Below are positions 50,159 to 58,028 of a stretch of 64,000 nucleotides of DNA, piece after piece (position 1 is the first letter of the stretch; each line of letters begins with the position of its first letter). Source of the DNA: Sphaerisporangium album (GTDB lineage: Bacteria; Actinomycetota; Actinomycetes; Streptosporangiales; Streptosporangiaceae). The stretch covers positions 52,614 to 116,613 of the forward strand of contig NZ_QOIL01000029.1 of the NCBI RefSeq assembly GCF_003323745.1, written 5' to 3'. Position numbers and translations under genes: made by a program. Under the pieces are notes generated by a model. It was not told where the DNA came from. It saw nothing but the letters and a program-made list of their open reading frames with translations, and did no database searches.

Positions 50159-50755
50159 CTACTTCTCGGCGACCGTCCGGTAGGTGCACACGTTCACGCC
50201 CTTGTCGCTGGTGACCGTGGAGACCAGCTCCAGCGTGCGCAACGCGCCGTCCTCGGGGAAGATCGTCTTGCCGCCGCCGAGGATCACCGGCATGATCATG
50301 AGCCGGAGCTCGTCGGCAAGCCCCTCGCTCAGGAGCGTGCGCGCGAGCGTCGGGCTTCCCATGACCACCAGGTCGCCGCCGTCGGCCTTGTGCAGCTCCC
50401 GGATGCGGTCGACGGCCTCCCCGCCGGGGATGCGTGTGGTGTTGTTCCACGTCAGCTCGTCGTCGCCCAGCGTGTCGGAGACGACGTACTTCTTGACGGA
50501 GTTCATCTGGTCGGCGAACGGGTCACCGGCGCGCCCCGGCCACGCCTCCGCCATGCCATTCCACGTGCGGCGGCCGAACAGCAGCGCATCGGCCGTGGTC
50601 ATCGAGTCGGTGAAGGCACCACCCACCACCTCCACGTCGAAGAACAGGTGCGACCAGCCGCCGTGGGCGAAGCCGCCGTCGGTGTCCTCGTCCGGTCCGC
50701 CCGGGGCCTGCACGACGCCGTCCAGGCTGATGAAGTCAATGATCACGATACGCAT
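50159..50755 (-). CDS. Dihydrofolate reductase/RibD C-terminal-like reductase
   Basis: A 198-residue protein with the RibD-C/DHFR fold: MRIVIIDFISLDGVVQAPGG (the I-S-L-D-G-V motif), TTADALLFGRRTWNGMAEAW, LVVMGSPTLARTLLSEGLAD and LRLMIMPVILGGGKTIFPED. It should bind NADPH. Most such accessory proteins have no known substrate. AGGAG lies before ATG 50755. It stands between the MDMPI and SRPBCC genes with ~130-nt gaps, so is probably a separate unit. Confidence 0.9.
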   Translation of the reverse strand: MRIVIIDFISLDGVVQAPGGPDEDTDGGFAHGGWSHLFFDVEVVGGAFTDSMTTADALLFGRRTWNGMAEAWPGRAGDPFADQMNSVKKYVVSDTLGDDELTWNNTTRIPGGEAVDRIRELHKADGGDLVVMGSPTLARTLLSEGLADELRLMIMPVILGGGKTIFPEDGALRTLELVSTVTSDKGVNVCTYRTVAEK

Positions 50756-50883
50756 GGGATTCGCTCCTGTGGGGGGTGTCGCGGTCAATTCGGGCACCAC
50801 GAAGACGGTCGTGGCGCGGAGAGGTGGTGGTGCCGCTCGGCCTGAGGCCCGCGCGTGCCGCGGGCCTCGCCTTGGACGGCCGG

Positions 50884-51615
50884 TCAGCCGAAGCGCTCGG
50901 CCATCCAGGCCTCCCACGCGGCCTGCTCGTCGCGGCCCGCGAAGTTCTGGTGGCCGAGCACGAGGGCGTCGCCGCGCTCGCTACCGGAGTGGATGAACCG
51001 GTACAGACCCTGGTCGGTCCGGACGCCGAGGTTGGCGGGCAGGTTCGCGTAGTAGACGACCCCGGCGGACCCGTCCGGGAGCCGGACGCCGTCGCCCTCG
51101 CCGACGTCCGGTGTGACGCCCAGCGAGTCCGTGACGATCTTCCAGACGTCGTCCGGGCCGCCGGCGCCTGGCCGGAAGACCGTCGTGACCGACGGGGTGC
51201 GGCCGTTGAAGTGCGCGAGGTACTCCTTGAGTGTCACCAGGTAGATGGGCCAGCCGGCCTTCATCGCCTCGAACTCGGTCTCCCAGTCGTCGCCGAGCAC
51301 GCCGCTCTGCACGAGCCGCAGGACGGTCGTCCCGCCGCCGCGCCCCTCGATGAGGTACTCGAACGCCGAGAACCGGCCGTCCGGGGCCTCCGGGGTCCGG
51401 GTGGCGAGGCGGTTGCCCGGCTCGTAGGCGGTGATCGTCGCGTGCTCCGTGTGGCCCAACATCGTGAGGGACACAGGGCCGCCGACGGACGTGCCGAACT
51501 CGTTGCGTCCCATGAACCAGGAGTCGACGCCTGGCCCGGTCGCGATCGCGTCCCATACCTGCTCGGGGGTGGCCTCCAGCTCGATCTCCTGACTCAGCTC
51601 GAACGGGTGTGTCAT
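50884..51615 (-). CDS. SRPBCC/AHSA1-like ligand-binding protein
   Basis: A 243-residue protein with an N-terminal AHSA1/START-type domain: FELSQEIELEATPEQVWDAI, GPGVDSWFMGRNEFG, FSAFEYLIEGRGGGTTVLRL and TLKEYLAHFNGRTP. A ~90-residue C-terminal extension (VTTVFRPGAGGPDDVWKIVT onward) looks like a second, degenerate START-like lobe. Its start overlaps the ArsR gene's stop (ATGA). ArsR plus AHSA1 pairs are common in actinobacteria and may sense or bind a hydrophobic ligand. Confidence 0.88.
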   Translation of the reverse strand: MTHPFELSQEIELEATPEQVWDAIATGPGVDSWFMGRNEFGTSVGGPVSLTMLGHTEHATITAYEPGNRLATRTPEAPDGRFSAFEYLIEGRGGGTTVLRLVQSGVLGDDWETEFEAMKAGWPIYLVTLKEYLAHFNGRTPSVTTVFRPGAGGPDDVWKIVTDSLGVTPDVGEGDGVRLPDGSAGVVYYANLPANLGVRTDQGLYRFIHSGSERGDALVLGHQNFAGRDEQAAWEAWMAERFG

Positions 51616-52199
51616 GGGGCTTCCTTCATGCTCGGGTGGACGGCGACGACGATGCGGTGGTCGCGTCCCTGCTCGGCCGACTCGTCGTGGTACTTGGACA
51701 CCAGCGCCGCGACCGTTTGGGCGAGCTCCTGGGCGAACGCGGCCCGGTCGGCGGCCGAGGCGAAGCGCACCTCGCCGTCGATCGCGAAGGTCGCGAGACG
51801 CTTGCGCGCCCGCGCGGCGCCGGTGATGAGCGCCCCGACGTCGCGGACCAGCCGGGCCGCGACGGCCAGCAGCCAGCTCGCGGACAGTTGGTCCGGGGAG
51901 CGGGCCGGGTCGGGCTCGACCGACGCCAGCGCGGTCGGGGAGATCACGTAGGAGGCGGCGGTGGCGCGCATGATGCGCTCGTTGACGTTGCCCTTGCGCC
52001 GCTCCTCGATCATCTCGACGAGCCCGTGCGCCTCGAGCGTCTTCAGGTGGTAGTTGACCTTCTGCCGGGGAAGGCCGACCTTGGCGGCCAGCATGGTCGC
52101 GGAGCCGGGTTCGCTCAGCTCCGCCAGCAGCCGGGCCCGGATGGGGTCCAGCGAGACCTCGGCGGCGGCCGGGTCCTCGATCACGGCGATGTCCTGCAT
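51612..52199 (-). CDS. ArsR-family winged-helix regulator
   Basis: A 195-residue regulator: LDPIRARLLAELSEPGSATM, then MLAAKVGLPRQKVNYHLKTL (recognition helix) and EAHGLVEMIEERRKGNVNER (wing). The C-terminal ~100 residues are helical, with no metal-binding cysteine pattern, so metals are unlikely ligands. It controls itself and the coupled SRPBCC gene. A -10 hexamer lies only 6 nt upstream of ATG 52199, so translation is probably leaderless. Confidence 0.9.
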   Translation of the reverse strand: MQDIAVIEDPAAAEVSLDPIRARLLAELSEPGSATMLAAKVGLPRQKVNYHLKTLEAHGLVEMIEERRKGNVNERIMRATAASYVISPTALASVEPDPARSPDQLSASWLLAVAARLVRDVGALITGAARARKRLATFAIDGEVRFASAADRAAFAQELAQTVAALVSKYHDESAEQGRDHRIVVAVHPSMKEAP

Positions 52200-52205
52200 G
52201 CCTGA

Positions 52206-52235
52206 AGACTAGCTTCCGAAAAATTAAATTGTCAA
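52206..52235 (-). promoter_or_regulatory. Sigma-70-type promoter of the ArsR/SRPBCC pair, leaderless
   Basis: On the minus strand a consensus -35 TTGACA (52235-52230) and -10 TAGTCT (52211-52206) are separated by 18 nt. The expected transcription start is at or within a base or two of the ArsR ATG (52199). An inverted repeat AAGACT (52205-52210) / AGTCTT (52239-52244) brackets the promoter and is a candidate autoregulatory operator. Confidence 0.7.
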
Positions 52236-52250
52236 GAAAGTCTTAGTTGC

Positions 52251-52393
52251 CTAGATCTCTCCCAGGTAGAGCCGAGCGAGGCGTTCGGGGCCGGCCGGCA
52301 CGCCGATGCCGACGATCTTCCCCTTCGTCAGGTGAAGGCCCGGTCCACGTGCACGAACTCGGCGCGAGGGCCGAACGTGCCGTCCAGCGCGTT
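52251..52393 (-). pseudogene. Frameshifted remnant resembling the C-terminus of an ECF sigma (SnoaL-domain type)
   Basis: The minus strand reads NALDGTFGPRAEFVHVDRAF then a stop at 52328, while the adjacent frame continues LTKGKIVGIGVPAGPERLAR-LYLGEI to a stop at 52251. Joined, the pattern F-T-x-x-x-G-K-I-V-x-I-x-V-x-A-x-P-E-R-L-A-R-L is that of the SnoaL-like tail of ECF sigma factors such as SigJ types. No intact upstream portion is present. Identification is tentative. Confidence 0.35.
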
Positions 52394-52465
52394 GGCCCGA
52401 ACGCGCCGGCGTTGAGCGGACCGGAGACGGCGGATGCTCGGGGCGTTTGGCTGTTCGGGTGATGC

Positions 52466-52507
52466 GGTCAGGGGCGGGGTGGAACCGCCGACCTTCCGCT
52501 TTTCAGG
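52466..52507 (-). repeat. Duplicate of the 3' half of tRNA-Phe (putative distal att site)
   Basis: Forty-one of 42 bases are identical to 53924-53965, which covers the tRNA-Phe from the anticodon loop to the 3' acceptor end; the only mismatch is at 52481. Identity stops sharply on the left of the anticodon stem. Such a partial tRNA direct repeat is the classic scar of a tyrosine integrase that targets a tRNA 3' end. Confidence 0.85.
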
Positions 52508-52750
52508 AGTAAGGCACCATGATCGCCTACCTCGACGCTATGGCCTGACCTCGGCTCCACGTGATCGCTGATGTGTGGGCGCGTGGGCTGGCGTGAGCCC
52601 GGGTTGATGTAGCGCAGAGCATCAGCAGCTAGTGATCACATCGCGTTGATCCGGGCTATGGTTGTGGGCAAGCTCCCGAGAGGCGCATTCGCCTCTGCGT
52701 TGGTCCGGTAAGGGTCACAACTGTGAGGTGACTGATCTGGAAGGCATCTT

Positions 52751-53278
52751 ATGATCCGGGTCATCGCTCGGGTTCGCAGCCTGCCGACGGCCATGATCGT
52801 GTGTGCGTACGCAGCGGCCGTGCTCACGCTGACATGGCTGACTCAAGATGGCTACCTTGGTGATGCTGCCTACGGAGTCATGGCCATGATTCTTCTGGCC
52901 TTCCCTCTCTCCCTTGTCGGAACCTCGCTGTATGGCATGCTGAAGGATGCCATCATCGGCCAGAAGCACGATGATCCTACCTACGGCTGGAACTACGACT
53001 ACAGCTGGGACTACGTCCTGATGGCCTGGCCGGGGATCGTCACGGCCGTGGCCCTGGCCCTCCTGTTGACGCAGAGGCGGACCCGCCCGGCGGCGACGAC
53101 CGTGGGCTGGGGGCTGACTGCTCTCGTCATCTTGGTGGGAGTGGCGACGACCTTCGACGGGTGGGCACCTCGCCGGCCGTACGGCTGGCCCTTCCTCGTG
53201 TATGGGCTGATCATGGTCATTGGGTTGATCGCCCTACGTAGGTCCGCACTAAGGGATGCTGTTGCCAGCGGGGCCTAA
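52751..53278 (+). CDS. Small membrane protein of unknown function
   Basis: A 175-residue protein with about five hydrophobic segments: AMIVCAYAAAVLTLTWLTQD, GVMAMILLAFPLSLVGTSLY, VLMAWPGIVTAVALALLL, TVGWGLTALVILVGVATTFD and WPFLVYGLIMVIGLIALRR. A Trp/Tyr/Asp-rich loop (DPTYGWNYDYSWDY) lies between segments two and three. GGAAGG precedes the ATG. Codon use is less GC-biased than its neighbours, consistent with cargo of the surrounding tRNA-Phe element. No family recognised. Confidence 0.7.
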   Translation: MIRVIARVRSLPTAMIVCAYAAAVLTLTWLTQDGYLGDAAYGVMAMILLAFPLSLVGTSLYGMLKDAIIGQKHDDPTYGWNYDYSWDYVLMAWPGIVTAVALALLLTQRRTRPAATTVGWGLTALVILVGVATTFDGWAPRRPYGWPFLVYGLIMVIGLIALRRSALRDAVASGA

Positions 53279-53346
53279 CGTGTTCCTGCCTTTGGTAGAT
53301 TCGTAATCTGCGGTGGCGGGCGGCTCAGTACGACGGGCCGGGATGA

Positions 53347-53568
53347 GCCCCGCGCCCGGCTGCCGATCCGGCGGACCTCGTTCCGCGACGTCCACTCGTC
53401 GATCATCGCGTTGAGAGCCTGAACCGACGGCAGGTCCGGAACCGGGACAAGATGGTTGCGGCGAAACCAGCCGATCTGCCCCTCCACCCCGCCCTTCTCA
53501 TGGGCACCCTTGATACCAGGCCGGCAATAGAACGCGTCCGGGCTTAGTGCCACCGAAACGCGGTCCAC
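53347..53568 (-). pseudogene. istA: Fragment of IS21-family transposase (IstA)
   Basis: About 74 residues read DAFYCRPGIKGAHEKGGVEG, QIGWFRRNHLVPVPDLPSVQ and NEVRRIGSRARG, a well-known stretch of the IstA integrase domain with its catalytic-region E-K-G-G-V-E-G. The homology ends abruptly in an unrelated 23-residue tail, and nothing of the IstA N-terminus or of IstB is present. It lies inside the tRNA-Phe element remnant. Confidence 0.75.
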
Positions 53569-53684
53569 CGGTCGGTCTCCACCCGGGCACGGCTGAACCC
53601 GATCACCAACTCAGGAACAACGCCTTCACCGCAACAGGACCGCAGTCTGACGAGCAAGCGCGGTCAACTCTCACGAACACAACC

Positions 53685-53876
53685 ATCCGGCACACGGCCG
53701 TCTCGCTCCTCCTGGACCTGGGCGTGCCTCCGCACGTACTGCGCGAAATCGCCGGACACAGCGCCATAGAGGTCACAATGGACGTGTATACGCGGGCGCC
53801 GTTGGGAGAAAAGACGAAGGCACTCAAACGGCTAGGAAAGAGATCAACCAGCGGGTTGATGTACCGGCTGATGTAA
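53685..53876 (+). pseudogene. int: C-terminal fragment of a tyrosine integrase
   Basis: About 63 residues match the catalytic end of phage-type integrases: IRHTAVSLLLDLGVPPHVLR, then EIAGHSAIEVTMDVYTRA with the late His and the nucleophilic Tyr. The catalytic H-x-x-R region is cut at its left edge, and the arm-binding and core domains are missing. The reading frame upstream is unrelated. Its position next to the tRNA-Phe 3' end is where an integrase gene of such an element belongs. Confidence 0.8.
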
Positions 53877-53908
53877 AAACCCCGAACCGTGATCATGGCT
53901 CGGGGTTT
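53877..53908. terminator. Hairpin between integrase fragment and tRNA-Phe
   Basis: AAACCCCGA at 53877-53885 pairs with TCGGGGTTT at 53900-53908. It follows the integrase stop directly and sits 15 nt beyond the tRNA-Phe 3' end, so it can terminate both convergent transcripts. Confidence 0.75.
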
Positions 53909-53922
53909 CGCTGATCAAAAGG

Positions 53923-53996
53923 TGGTCAGGGGCGGGGTCGAACCGCCGACCTTCCGCTTTTCAGGCGGACGCTCGTACCAACTGAGCTACCTGACC
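53923..53996 (-). tRNA. tRNA-Phe (GAA)
   Basis: Cloverleaf is complete: acceptor GGTCAGG/CCTGACC, D-arm AGCTCAGTTGGTACGAGC, anticodon loop CTGAAAA in a CCGCC/GGCGG-type stem, T-arm GGCGGTTCGACCCCGCC, discriminator A. No CCA is encoded. It heads a minus-strand cluster read Glu, Asp, Phe. The 3' half is duplicated at 52466-52507. Confidence 0.95.
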
Positions 53997-54022
53997 CGGC
54001 GGTGAGATGACACCTACCAGAG

Positions 54023-54097
54023 CGGTCCTGACGGGACTTGAACCCGCGACCTCCACCTTGACAGGGTGGCGAGCACTCCAAACTGCTCTACAGGACC
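54023..54097 (-). tRNA. tRNA-Asp (GTC)
   Basis: Complete cloverleaf with acceptor GGTCCTG/CAGGACC, anticodon loop CTGTCAA in a CCACC/GGTGG stem, T-loop GGTTCAAGTC and discriminator G. Part of the Phe/Asp/Glu cluster. Confidence 0.95.
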
Positions 54098-54206
54098 TTG
54101 CTCGTTGCCAGGAGCGTGTGCCCCTGGCCTCTTTGCGCTCGCTTAGCCTACCAGTTCTCCGGAGGTCTTCGACCTTCCGTCGTGCCGGTGAGCCTTCGCT
54201 CGCGCG

Positions 54207-54279
54207 TGCCCCCAACGGGATTCGAACCCGTGCCGCCGCCTTGAAAGGGCGGTGTCCTAGGCCGCTAGACGATGGGGGC
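54207..54279 (-). tRNA. tRNA-Glu (TTC)
   Basis: Complete cloverleaf with acceptor GCCCCCA, anticodon loop CTTTCAA in a CCGCC/GGCGG stem, T-loop GGTTCGAATC and discriminator A. First gene of the minus-strand tRNA cluster. Confidence 0.95.
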
Positions 54280-54363
54280 TCAGGACTCTCGCCCTGGATC
54301 CGTGACGCCTTCCGTCGGGGACTTCTGAAGCATAGGGGACTTCGCACCCCGATGCCAAAGCGG

Positions 54364-56031
54364 TCATCTTCTGGACGGTGTCGCGGTGGCGCCGCCCCCT
54401 CCCGTCGGTGACGGGGTGGGAACCGGCTCCGGAGAAATTGTACGACCTGGTTCGGCTTCCAGGTGACGCTGTATCTGTACCCATTGCTCGCCGAGGCCGC
54501 CCAGCGTGACATCGTCCCAGGCCTGGAGCCGGTGGGTGGTCCGGTCGAAGTACAGCACGGACGCCTGGATGGGCGTGGGTTCGTCATGTTCGAGCCCCCG
54601 CAGGCCCGCACCGCCGGTGGATCCCTGGATCATCAGCCGCGTACCCGACCCGAGCATCTCGGTGGACCGCTGGTGGACGTGGCCGGCGAGGACCAGAGGG
54701 GTGGCCCCGACGAATCCCCGTCCGACGGTGGGGTCGTGGACGGCGACGAGGTCGACGACGATCTTCTGAGCGGCCGGGCCGGGCCTCGCGGAGGAGGGTG
54801 CGGGGGTCGGCGTGACCTTGTTGGGGGTCTTGGACGATCCCGGTGTAGGGGTTTGCGGGGGTTTGCGGGAGGTCTTGGAGGACGAGGCGTTGCGCGCGAT
54901 CAAGCCGGCGGTCAGGCGCTGTGCGTGGGTTCGCCCGAGTTCGGCCAGCATCTCGGCGTCGGACTTGACGTCGACCGTCTTGTCGGGCGTGAACCTCGGG
55001 TCGCCCACCCCGTAGATGCGCAGGCCCTCCACGGTCTGCGCGGCGCCGTCCAGCACGACGGCGTTCTTCTCACGGGCGACGGCGTGCTCGGTGCCGATGG
55101 AGTCGTGGTTGCCGCGCACGTAGACGTACGGGATGCCGAGCTTGCCGATCTCTTCGACGAACTTGTTCTCGGCCTTGGTCCCGTGGTCGGCGATGTCCCC
55201 GGTGTCGATCACCATATTGATCTTGAACTGGTCCTTCAGGGAACGGATCGTGTTCCACGCGAGAGGGTTGAGGTGGATGTCCGATACGTGCAGGACCCGC
55301 AGCGTGTTCGGGTCCGGCGAGTACACCGGCAGCGTCGTCCCCGCGTGATAGAGCTGGGAGACGTTGGTCACCAGCTTGGCGAGCTGGTTCCGGTACTCCG
55401 AGAAGCGCGTCACGATGGACTCGGCGCTGCCGATGAGTGAGGGCACGCCGGTGAGCAGCCCCGTGTAGCGCGGCTCGGAGATGGACGCGGGGTTGAAGGT
55501 CGTGACCGAGACGGCGGCGACCAGCCCTACGGTCAGCAGGCTCCCCAGCGACGTCCACAGGGCCCGCCGCCAGCGGCGGAAGACGACGAGCCCGGCCAGG
55601 AAGCCGCCGGCCACCGCGCACACGGCCGCTCTGATGAGCAGTTCGCGCAGGCCGGCCTGGAGGTCGGCCTCGATGAGGTCGGGGAGGGTCTCGGCCCAGC
55701 GCGGGCTTTCGAGGAGTTGCTGGGCCACATCGGCGTGGATGCCGTCCAGGCTCAGGCTCAGCCGGATCGGACCGTGGTGGGAGTCGAATCTGAGGGTGCC
55801 GAGAGGGCGGATGTCGAGCACCGTCTGGCCGCCCCAGGACGGCTGCAGGCTCATCCCGATCTGAGCGGGCCCCACGGCGGTGCTGACGTTGGCGCCGAGC
55901 ACGATCCCGAGCCAGGCCCCGGCCAGCGCTACCAGGCCGATCACCAGGACGCGGGCGGTCCGGCGCGCGGCGCGTCGTTCGCTCAGCCGCCTAGCGGCAT
56001 TCCTCCAGCGCGTGACGTTCATCGTCGTCAT
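54364..56031 (-). CDS. Membrane-anchored metallophosphoesterase
   Basis: A 555-residue protein. Membrane segments lie at ~25-50 (TARVLVIGLVALAGAWLGIV) and in two close segments at ~135-185. The calcineurin-like domain has all metal motifs: VLHVSDIHLNP, MVIDTGDIADHG, YVRGNHDSIG, VAVHDPTVG and VLAGHVHQRS. Residues ~385-430 form a Pro/Thr/Ser/Lys-rich insert between the fourth and fifth blocks, and the C-terminal ~20 residues are also Pro/Thr-rich. It probably hydrolyses phosphate esters at the outer membrane face or in the cytosol; orientation cannot be fixed. It begins just after the tRNA cluster and is divergent from the small zinc protease gene. Confidence 0.88.
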   Translation of the reverse strand: MTTMNVTRWRNAARRLSERRAARRTARVLVIGLVALAGAWLGIVLGANVSTAVGPAQIGMSLQPSWGGQTVLDIRPLGTLRFDSHHGPIRLSLSLDGIHADVAQQLLESPRWAETLPDLIEADLQAGLRELLIRAAVCAVAGGFLAGLVVFRRWRRALWTSLGSLLTVGLVAAVSVTTFNPASISEPRYTGLLTGVPSLIGSAESIVTRFSEYRNQLAKLVTNVSQLYHAGTTLPVYSPDPNTLRVLHVSDIHLNPLAWNTIRSLKDQFKINMVIDTGDIADHGTKAENKFVEEIGKLGIPYVYVRGNHDSIGTEHAVAREKNAVVLDGAAQTVEGLRIYGVGDPRFTPDKTVDVKSDAEMLAELGRTHAQRLTAGLIARNASSSKTSRKPPQTPTPGSSKTPNKVTPTPAPSSARPGPAAQKIVVDLVAVHDPTVGRGFVGATPLVLAGHVHQRSTEMLGSGTRLMIQGSTGGAGLRGLEHDEPTPIQASVLYFDRTTHRLQAWDDVTLGGLGEQWVQIQRHLEAEPGRTISPEPVPTPSPTGGGGATATPSRR

Positions 56032-56174
56032 GCCTACCCGAATTCGCGTGAACTCTCATAGCGCACGGGAGTCAGTGGGAGTGTCGTACACAGTCAGGAC
56101 GCGTCCGGGCCGGTCAGGACGTAGTACGCGCGGCCGGTTCGCGTACTGTCGTGCCGCGGTGACACGATTGACCG

Positions 56175-56516
56175 GTGATCGAGGTTTCGCGGGAGAAGTT
56201 CGAGGAGCTTGTGGCCGAGGCGCTGGACACGATCCCGCCCGAGCTGGCCAAGGTCATGCAGAACGTGGTGATGGTGGTGGTGGACGATCCGCCCGAGCCG
56301 GGGCTTCTGGGACTGTACACGGGCATCCCGCTGACCGAGCGCGGCGAGTGGTACTCAGGGGTCCTGCCGGACAGGATCGAGATCTACCGGAACTCGATCT
56401 GCGAGATCTGCGAGACGGAGGAGGACGTCGTCGAAGAGGTTCAAATCACCGTGATCCACGAAATAGCGCATCATTTCGGCATTGATGATGACCGTCTACA
56501 CGAGCTCGGTTGGTGA
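56175..56516 (+). CDS. Small zincin-like metallopeptidase (MMP37/PF06262-type)
   Basis: A 113-residue protein with the zinc-protease motif VIHEIAHHFGIDDDRLHELG, H-E-x-x-H with the third ligand Asp/Glu region, at the C-terminus. Before it comes EKFEELVAEALDTIPPELAK and the strand VEIYRNSICEICETEEDVVE. These short actinobacterial metallopeptidases are widespread; the natural substrate is unknown. GTG 56175 is the start in line with the family's MIEVSREKFEELV-type beginning, though its ribosome-binding site is weak. Confidence 0.9.
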   Translation: MIEVSREKFEELVAEALDTIPPELAKVMQNVVMVVVDDPPEPGLLGLYTGIPLTERGEWYSGVLPDRIEIYRNSICEICETEEDVVEEVQITVIHEIAHHFGIDDDRLHELGW

Positions 56517-56735
56517 ATCCGTACCCGCGCGAGCTTAGGGCTCCAACCTTCACCGTCAGCACCGGCGCAGGCCGCCGTCCAGAGCCCTGATTTTTCACGC
56601 TATAGCAGGTCAGAACGGAACGGCCGCGTAATTCTCCATGCCTTCTGGGTTGGCCAACCGCGAGCGGGCCCGGCACCCTAGGTGACATACTGAACACGGT
56701 GTGTCAGTACGGCCCAGCGAGCCCAGCGGAGACAT

Positions 56736-58028
56736 ATGGCGGCGACGAGGCCAGGTCGGCTGCCGGGGCGGCACCGCCGCGCATCCGAAAGCCAGGCCAC
56801 GTACAGCGAGGTCATCGCCATTGGCGAGTTCCGTTCGCTATGGGGCGGTCAGTGCCTCTCTCTCCTGGGTGACCAGCTCGCGCAGGTGGCCCTCGCCATC
56901 CTCGTCTTCGAAAGGACGCATTCCGCGCTCGCGACCGCCGCGGTGTACGCCCTGACCTACCTCCCGCCGATACTCGGCGGCCCCCTGCTCGCAGGGCTGG
57001 CCGACCGGTTCGCGCGCCGCCGCGTCATGATCATATGTGACCTCGTGCGGGCGCTGCTGGTCGGTCTCATGGCCGTGCCGAGCATGCCGTTCCCGGTGCT
57101 GTGCGCCCTGGTCTTCTGCGTGGTCCTGCTCAGCTCGCCCTTCACGGCCGCGCGGGCGGCGCTGCTGCCCGACATCCTGGAGGGAGACCGCTACGTAGCA
57201 GGCTCCGCGCTGCAGAACATGACGAACCAGGCGGTCCAGATGCTCGGGTTCGCCGCCGGGGCCGGGGTGATCGCGACGATCGGCACGCACCGCGGCCTGG
57301 CCCTGGACGCGCTCACCTTCCTGATATCCGCCCTGATCCTCGCGGTCGGCGTACGCCGCCGTCCTCCGCCCGATCCCGAGGACGGCGTCCACGCCTCCAT
57401 GTGGAGCTCCACCAAGGCCGGCGCCCGCCTCGTCTTCGGCGACCGACGGCTCAGGACGCTCGTGATGTTCGCGTGGCTCTGCGGCTTCTACGTGCTCCCC
57501 GAGGGCATCGCCGTGCCGTACGCGGCCACGCTGGGCGACGATCCGCGGGATGTCACGCTGATCAGTGGGCTCCTCATGGCCGCCATGCCGACCGGGACGG
57601 TGATCGGGGCCTTCGTCTTCAGCCGCCTGGTGACCCCTACCGGACGTCTGCGCGTCATGGGGTGGATGGCGATGCTCAGCTGCGCCCCGCTCATCGGATG
57701 CGCGCTACGGCCGCCGCTGGCCGTCGTCCTCGCGCTGTGGGTCCTCGCCGGGATGGGCGGGGCCTACCAGCTCGCGGCGAACGCCGCTTTCGTCCAGTGC
57801 GTGCCGGCGAACCGGCGGGGACAGGCCTTCGGGCTCGTGCAGTCGGGTCTGCTGGCGGCCCAGGGAATCGGAATCCTGATCGGAGGCGCCGCCGCCCAAG
57901 CTCTCGGCCCAGAGCCGGTGGTCGCGCTCGCCGGAGCCTCCGGGCTCACGGTCGCCGCGCTGCTGGCCATGCTCTGGACCGAGTCTCGTGCCGAGATAAT
58001 CACCAGGGTCCGCACCCAGGTGAGCTAG
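56736..58028 (+). CDS. MFS transporter (drug-efflux, MefA/NRE-type)
   Basis: A 430-residue major facilitator with about twelve membrane segments. IGEFRSLWGGQCLSLLGDQL opens the first segment, motif A is GLADRFARRRVMIICDLVRA, and FTAARAALLPDILEGDRYVA is typical of the macrolide-efflux/enterobactin-exporter group. GGAG lies before ATG 56736. The 3' end overlaps the convergent PspC gene by 4 nt. Substrate unknown. Confidence 0.9.
   Translation: MAATRPGRLPGRHRRASESQATYSEVIAIGEFRSLWGGQCLSLLGDQLAQVALAILVFERTHSALATAAVYALTYLPPILGGPLLAGLADRFARRRVMIICDLVRALLVGLMAVPSMPFPVLCALVFCVVLLSSPFTAARAALLPDILEGDRYVAGSALQNMTNQAVQMLGFAAGAGVIATIGTHRGLALDALTFLISALILAVGVRRRPPPDPEDGVHASMWSSTKAGARLVFGDRRLRTLVMFAWLCGFYVLPEGIAVPYAATLGDDPRDVTLISGLLMAAMPTGTVIGAFVFSRLVTPTGRLRVMGWMAMLSCAPLIGCALRPPLAVVLALWVLAGMGGAYQLAANAAFVQCVPANRRGQAFGLVQSGLLAAQGIGILIGGAAAQALGPEPVVALAGASGLTVAALLAMLWTESRAEIITRVRTQVS

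Larger units (their letters stand above)
52466..53965. mobile_element. Degraded integrative element at tRNA-Phe
   Basis: The stretch is bounded by the 42-bp tRNA-Phe direct repeat and contains an integrase C-terminal fragment ending 47 nt from the tRNA, an IS21-type transposase fragment and one intact membrane-protein gene. About 1.46 kb remains, far less than a functional element, so most was deleted. The segment 52508-52750 has no supported gene. Confidence 0.75.

Noticed and set aside
54007..54411. Plus-strand 134-residue frame across the tRNA-Asp and tRNA-Glu genes (contains GIRTRAAALKG-type text)
   Set aside because: It is the complement of two tRNA genes; peptide strings of this kind are a known misannotation of tRNA loci.
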